Shown in pieces: positions 22,029 to 22,709 of a stretch of 22,709 nt of DNA. A program made the position numbers and the translations under genes. Source of the stretch: a virus. The stretch spans positions 1-22,709 of the IMG/VR virus record IMGVR_UViG_3300022913_000007; one strand, 5' to 3'. Below the pieces are notes generated by a model. It saw only the letters and a program-made list of their open reading frames with translations, did not search any database and had not been told where the DNA came from. The number at the start of each line of letters is the position of its first letter. The stretch's first letter is position 1.

Positions 22029-22364
22029 ATGCAAACAGCAGTTTATTTTAGAAAGTTTAGTATCAATCAGAATACTAACAGTGCAACACTTATTGTATCA
22101 GACGTACCAATGGTACAATCTGAAACTACTATAGCCGGTTTAAAAGTGGCAAGTAGAAAGCAGACCAACATTAGCTTTGGTGTGTTAAGCCTAATGGACC
22201 CAGAGACAGGTCAAGTAATGAAGGCAGATCATCCTACAATAAAACAATTACAGGACAAACTAAATAGAGGTGATAAGATGCCTGGCTTTAGATTGTCTGA
22301 TAATCCAGTAATGAACCTATCAACTGGAGAAGAAACAGATTTGAGATGGGTTGAGGCAGTTTAG
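22029..22364 (+). CDS. Rightward paralog B, unknown family (111 residues)
   Basis: The product begins MQTAVYFRKFSIN, three residues longer at the start than paralog A, and keeps its main blocks: SATLIVSDVPM, NISFGVLSLMDPETGQVMK, HPTIKQL, MPGFRLSD, and the ending LRWVEAV. The conserved NISFGVLSL and GFRLS blocks are the likely core. It has no cysteines. Its sampled G+C is about 41%. It has a separate leader and a strong terminator, so both copies are single-gene units. Its function is unknown; retention of two diverged copies suggests either dosage or split roles. Confidence 0.78.
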   Translation: MQTAVYFRKFSINQNTNSATLIVSDVPMVQSETTIAGLKVASRKQTNISFGVLSLMDPETGQVMKADHPTIKQLQDKLNRGDKMPGFRLSDNPVMNLSTGEETDLRWVEAV

Positions 22365-22386
22365 TTTAGTAAACCGTAGATAAATT

Positions 22387-22426
22387 GATTAATCAGTGTA
22401 AAAGCTGGTTAATCTTTTTATTTTTT
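22387..22426 (+). terminator. Rho-independent terminator after paralog B
   Basis: GATTAATCAG (22387-22396) pairs with CTGGTTAATC (22405-22414) across an 8-base loop, a 10-bp stem with one G-U pair, followed by TTTTTATTTTTT. It begins 23 bases after the stop codon. Confidence 0.9.
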
Positions 22427-22709
22427 GTGCGTTAATGTGTGTTATGCAAACAGTATGACATCACATACCCACAATATACCACCTTTTACCACTATCATAA
22501 CTACCATAGCACATTAATATATTAATATAGCTAACACTACTACAAGAGTAGCAATTACACTCAACAATACTACATAGGTAATGTTTGTCTCTTCCTCTAT
22601 AGGATAAGAGCCATAGTACCCGGAATATTATAATCAAAAGCTTAGAGATATGAGTCAAGCAATACCACTTACTATTCTGAAATAGTGTAAGCCAATAATG
22701 GATAAGCAC
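22427..22709. other. Right-end region without a supported gene
   Basis: No complete convincing gene is seen on either strand. A minus-strand frame running off the edge looks like AT-rich noise, and a second minus frame (22514-22627) encodes a hydrophobic segment but has no start codon after its upstream stop. The sequence TTATGCAAACAG at 22442-22453 repeats the bases around paralog B's start codon. The region may be the leader of a gene beyond the window. Confidence 0.5.

Noticed and set aside
22461-22709. Minus-strand open frame of 82 codons at the right edge
   Set aside because: Low-complexity, Tyr/Ser/Cys-rich product with no recognisable domain, no visible start context, and it lies downstream of and opposite to a gene with a terminator. 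It looks like an AT-rich chance frame.
1-22709. Stop-codon reassignment as in some crAss-like phages
   Set aside because: The terminase, GroES and short membrane genes end in TAG right where the next gene begins, and all core proteins are full length under the standard code.
1-22709. CRISPR array, tRNA gene, insertion sequence or integration site
   Set aside because: No spaced direct repeats, no cloverleaf-like segment, no transposase or integrase and no terminal repeats were seen on reading both strands.
1-22709. Gene transfer agent or prophage remnant
   Set aside because: The genes are intact and tightly packed, with phage-specific regulation and no bacterial genes at either end.

Overview
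This window is part of a tailed double-stranded DNA phage genome. The host is most likely a member of the Bacteroidota, probably an aquatic flavobacterium-like organism. The evidence is: (i) a complete packaging and head module (large terminase, portal, scaffold-like protein, major capsid protein) followed by tail genes; (ii) strong AT bias; (iii) start codons preceded by A-rich leaders rather than Shine-Dalgarno sequences, with some TAnnTTTG-like -7 promoter elements, both typical of Bacteroidota; (iv) an HU/IHF-like gene and an overall gene set reminiscent of crAss-like phages; (v) small basic proteins of kinds I recall from marine phages. I cannot prove membership of Crassvirales without profile searches. 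I see no integrase, attachment site, tRNA, CRISPR array or insertion sequence.

Layout. About 21.2 kb is one leftward (minus-strand) late block, described here in transcription order from right to left. 21249-20065 holds five tightly packed small genes: one acidic protein, three very basic proteins and one short membrane-type protein. 20062-17474 holds small hypotheticals, a peptidoglycan-binding/N-acetylmuramoyl-L-alanine amidase (endolysin), a winged-helix-like protein, an HU/IHF-like protein and a zinc-binding protein. 17395-15470 holds a PD-(D/E)XK nuclease, two hypotheticals and a phage GroES. 15477-7445 holds TerL, portal, scaffold-like protein and major capsid protein, closed by a terminator. 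7373-3987 holds a small possible head-accessory protein, two head-to-tail proteins and a probable major tail protein, again closed by a terminator. 3866-133 holds cysteine-rich tail proteins, a 56-residue zinc-knuckle protein and an 801-residue fibre with five repeats, closed by a third terminator. The first 35 bases hold the start of another fibre-like gene.

Right of 21.25 kb a 253-bp C-rich divergent region separates the late block from two rightward paralogous genes of about 110 codons. Each has its own strong terminator and they share an upstream box. The last 280 bases contain no gene I can support.

How the parts work together: TerL and portal package DNA into a shell of capsid protein built around the scaffold, and the phage GroES plausibly helps the host chaperonin fold capsid protein. 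The connector and tail proteins finish the particle, the fibres bind the host, and the amidase (with the short membrane protein as a possible partner) opens the cell. The basic proteins and the HU/IHF-like protein probably act on DNA. Many neighbours are coupled by TAATG or short overlaps. Highly expressed structural genes (major capsid, major tail, fibre) each end at their own hairpin terminator, and the next gene has a new promoter-like element.
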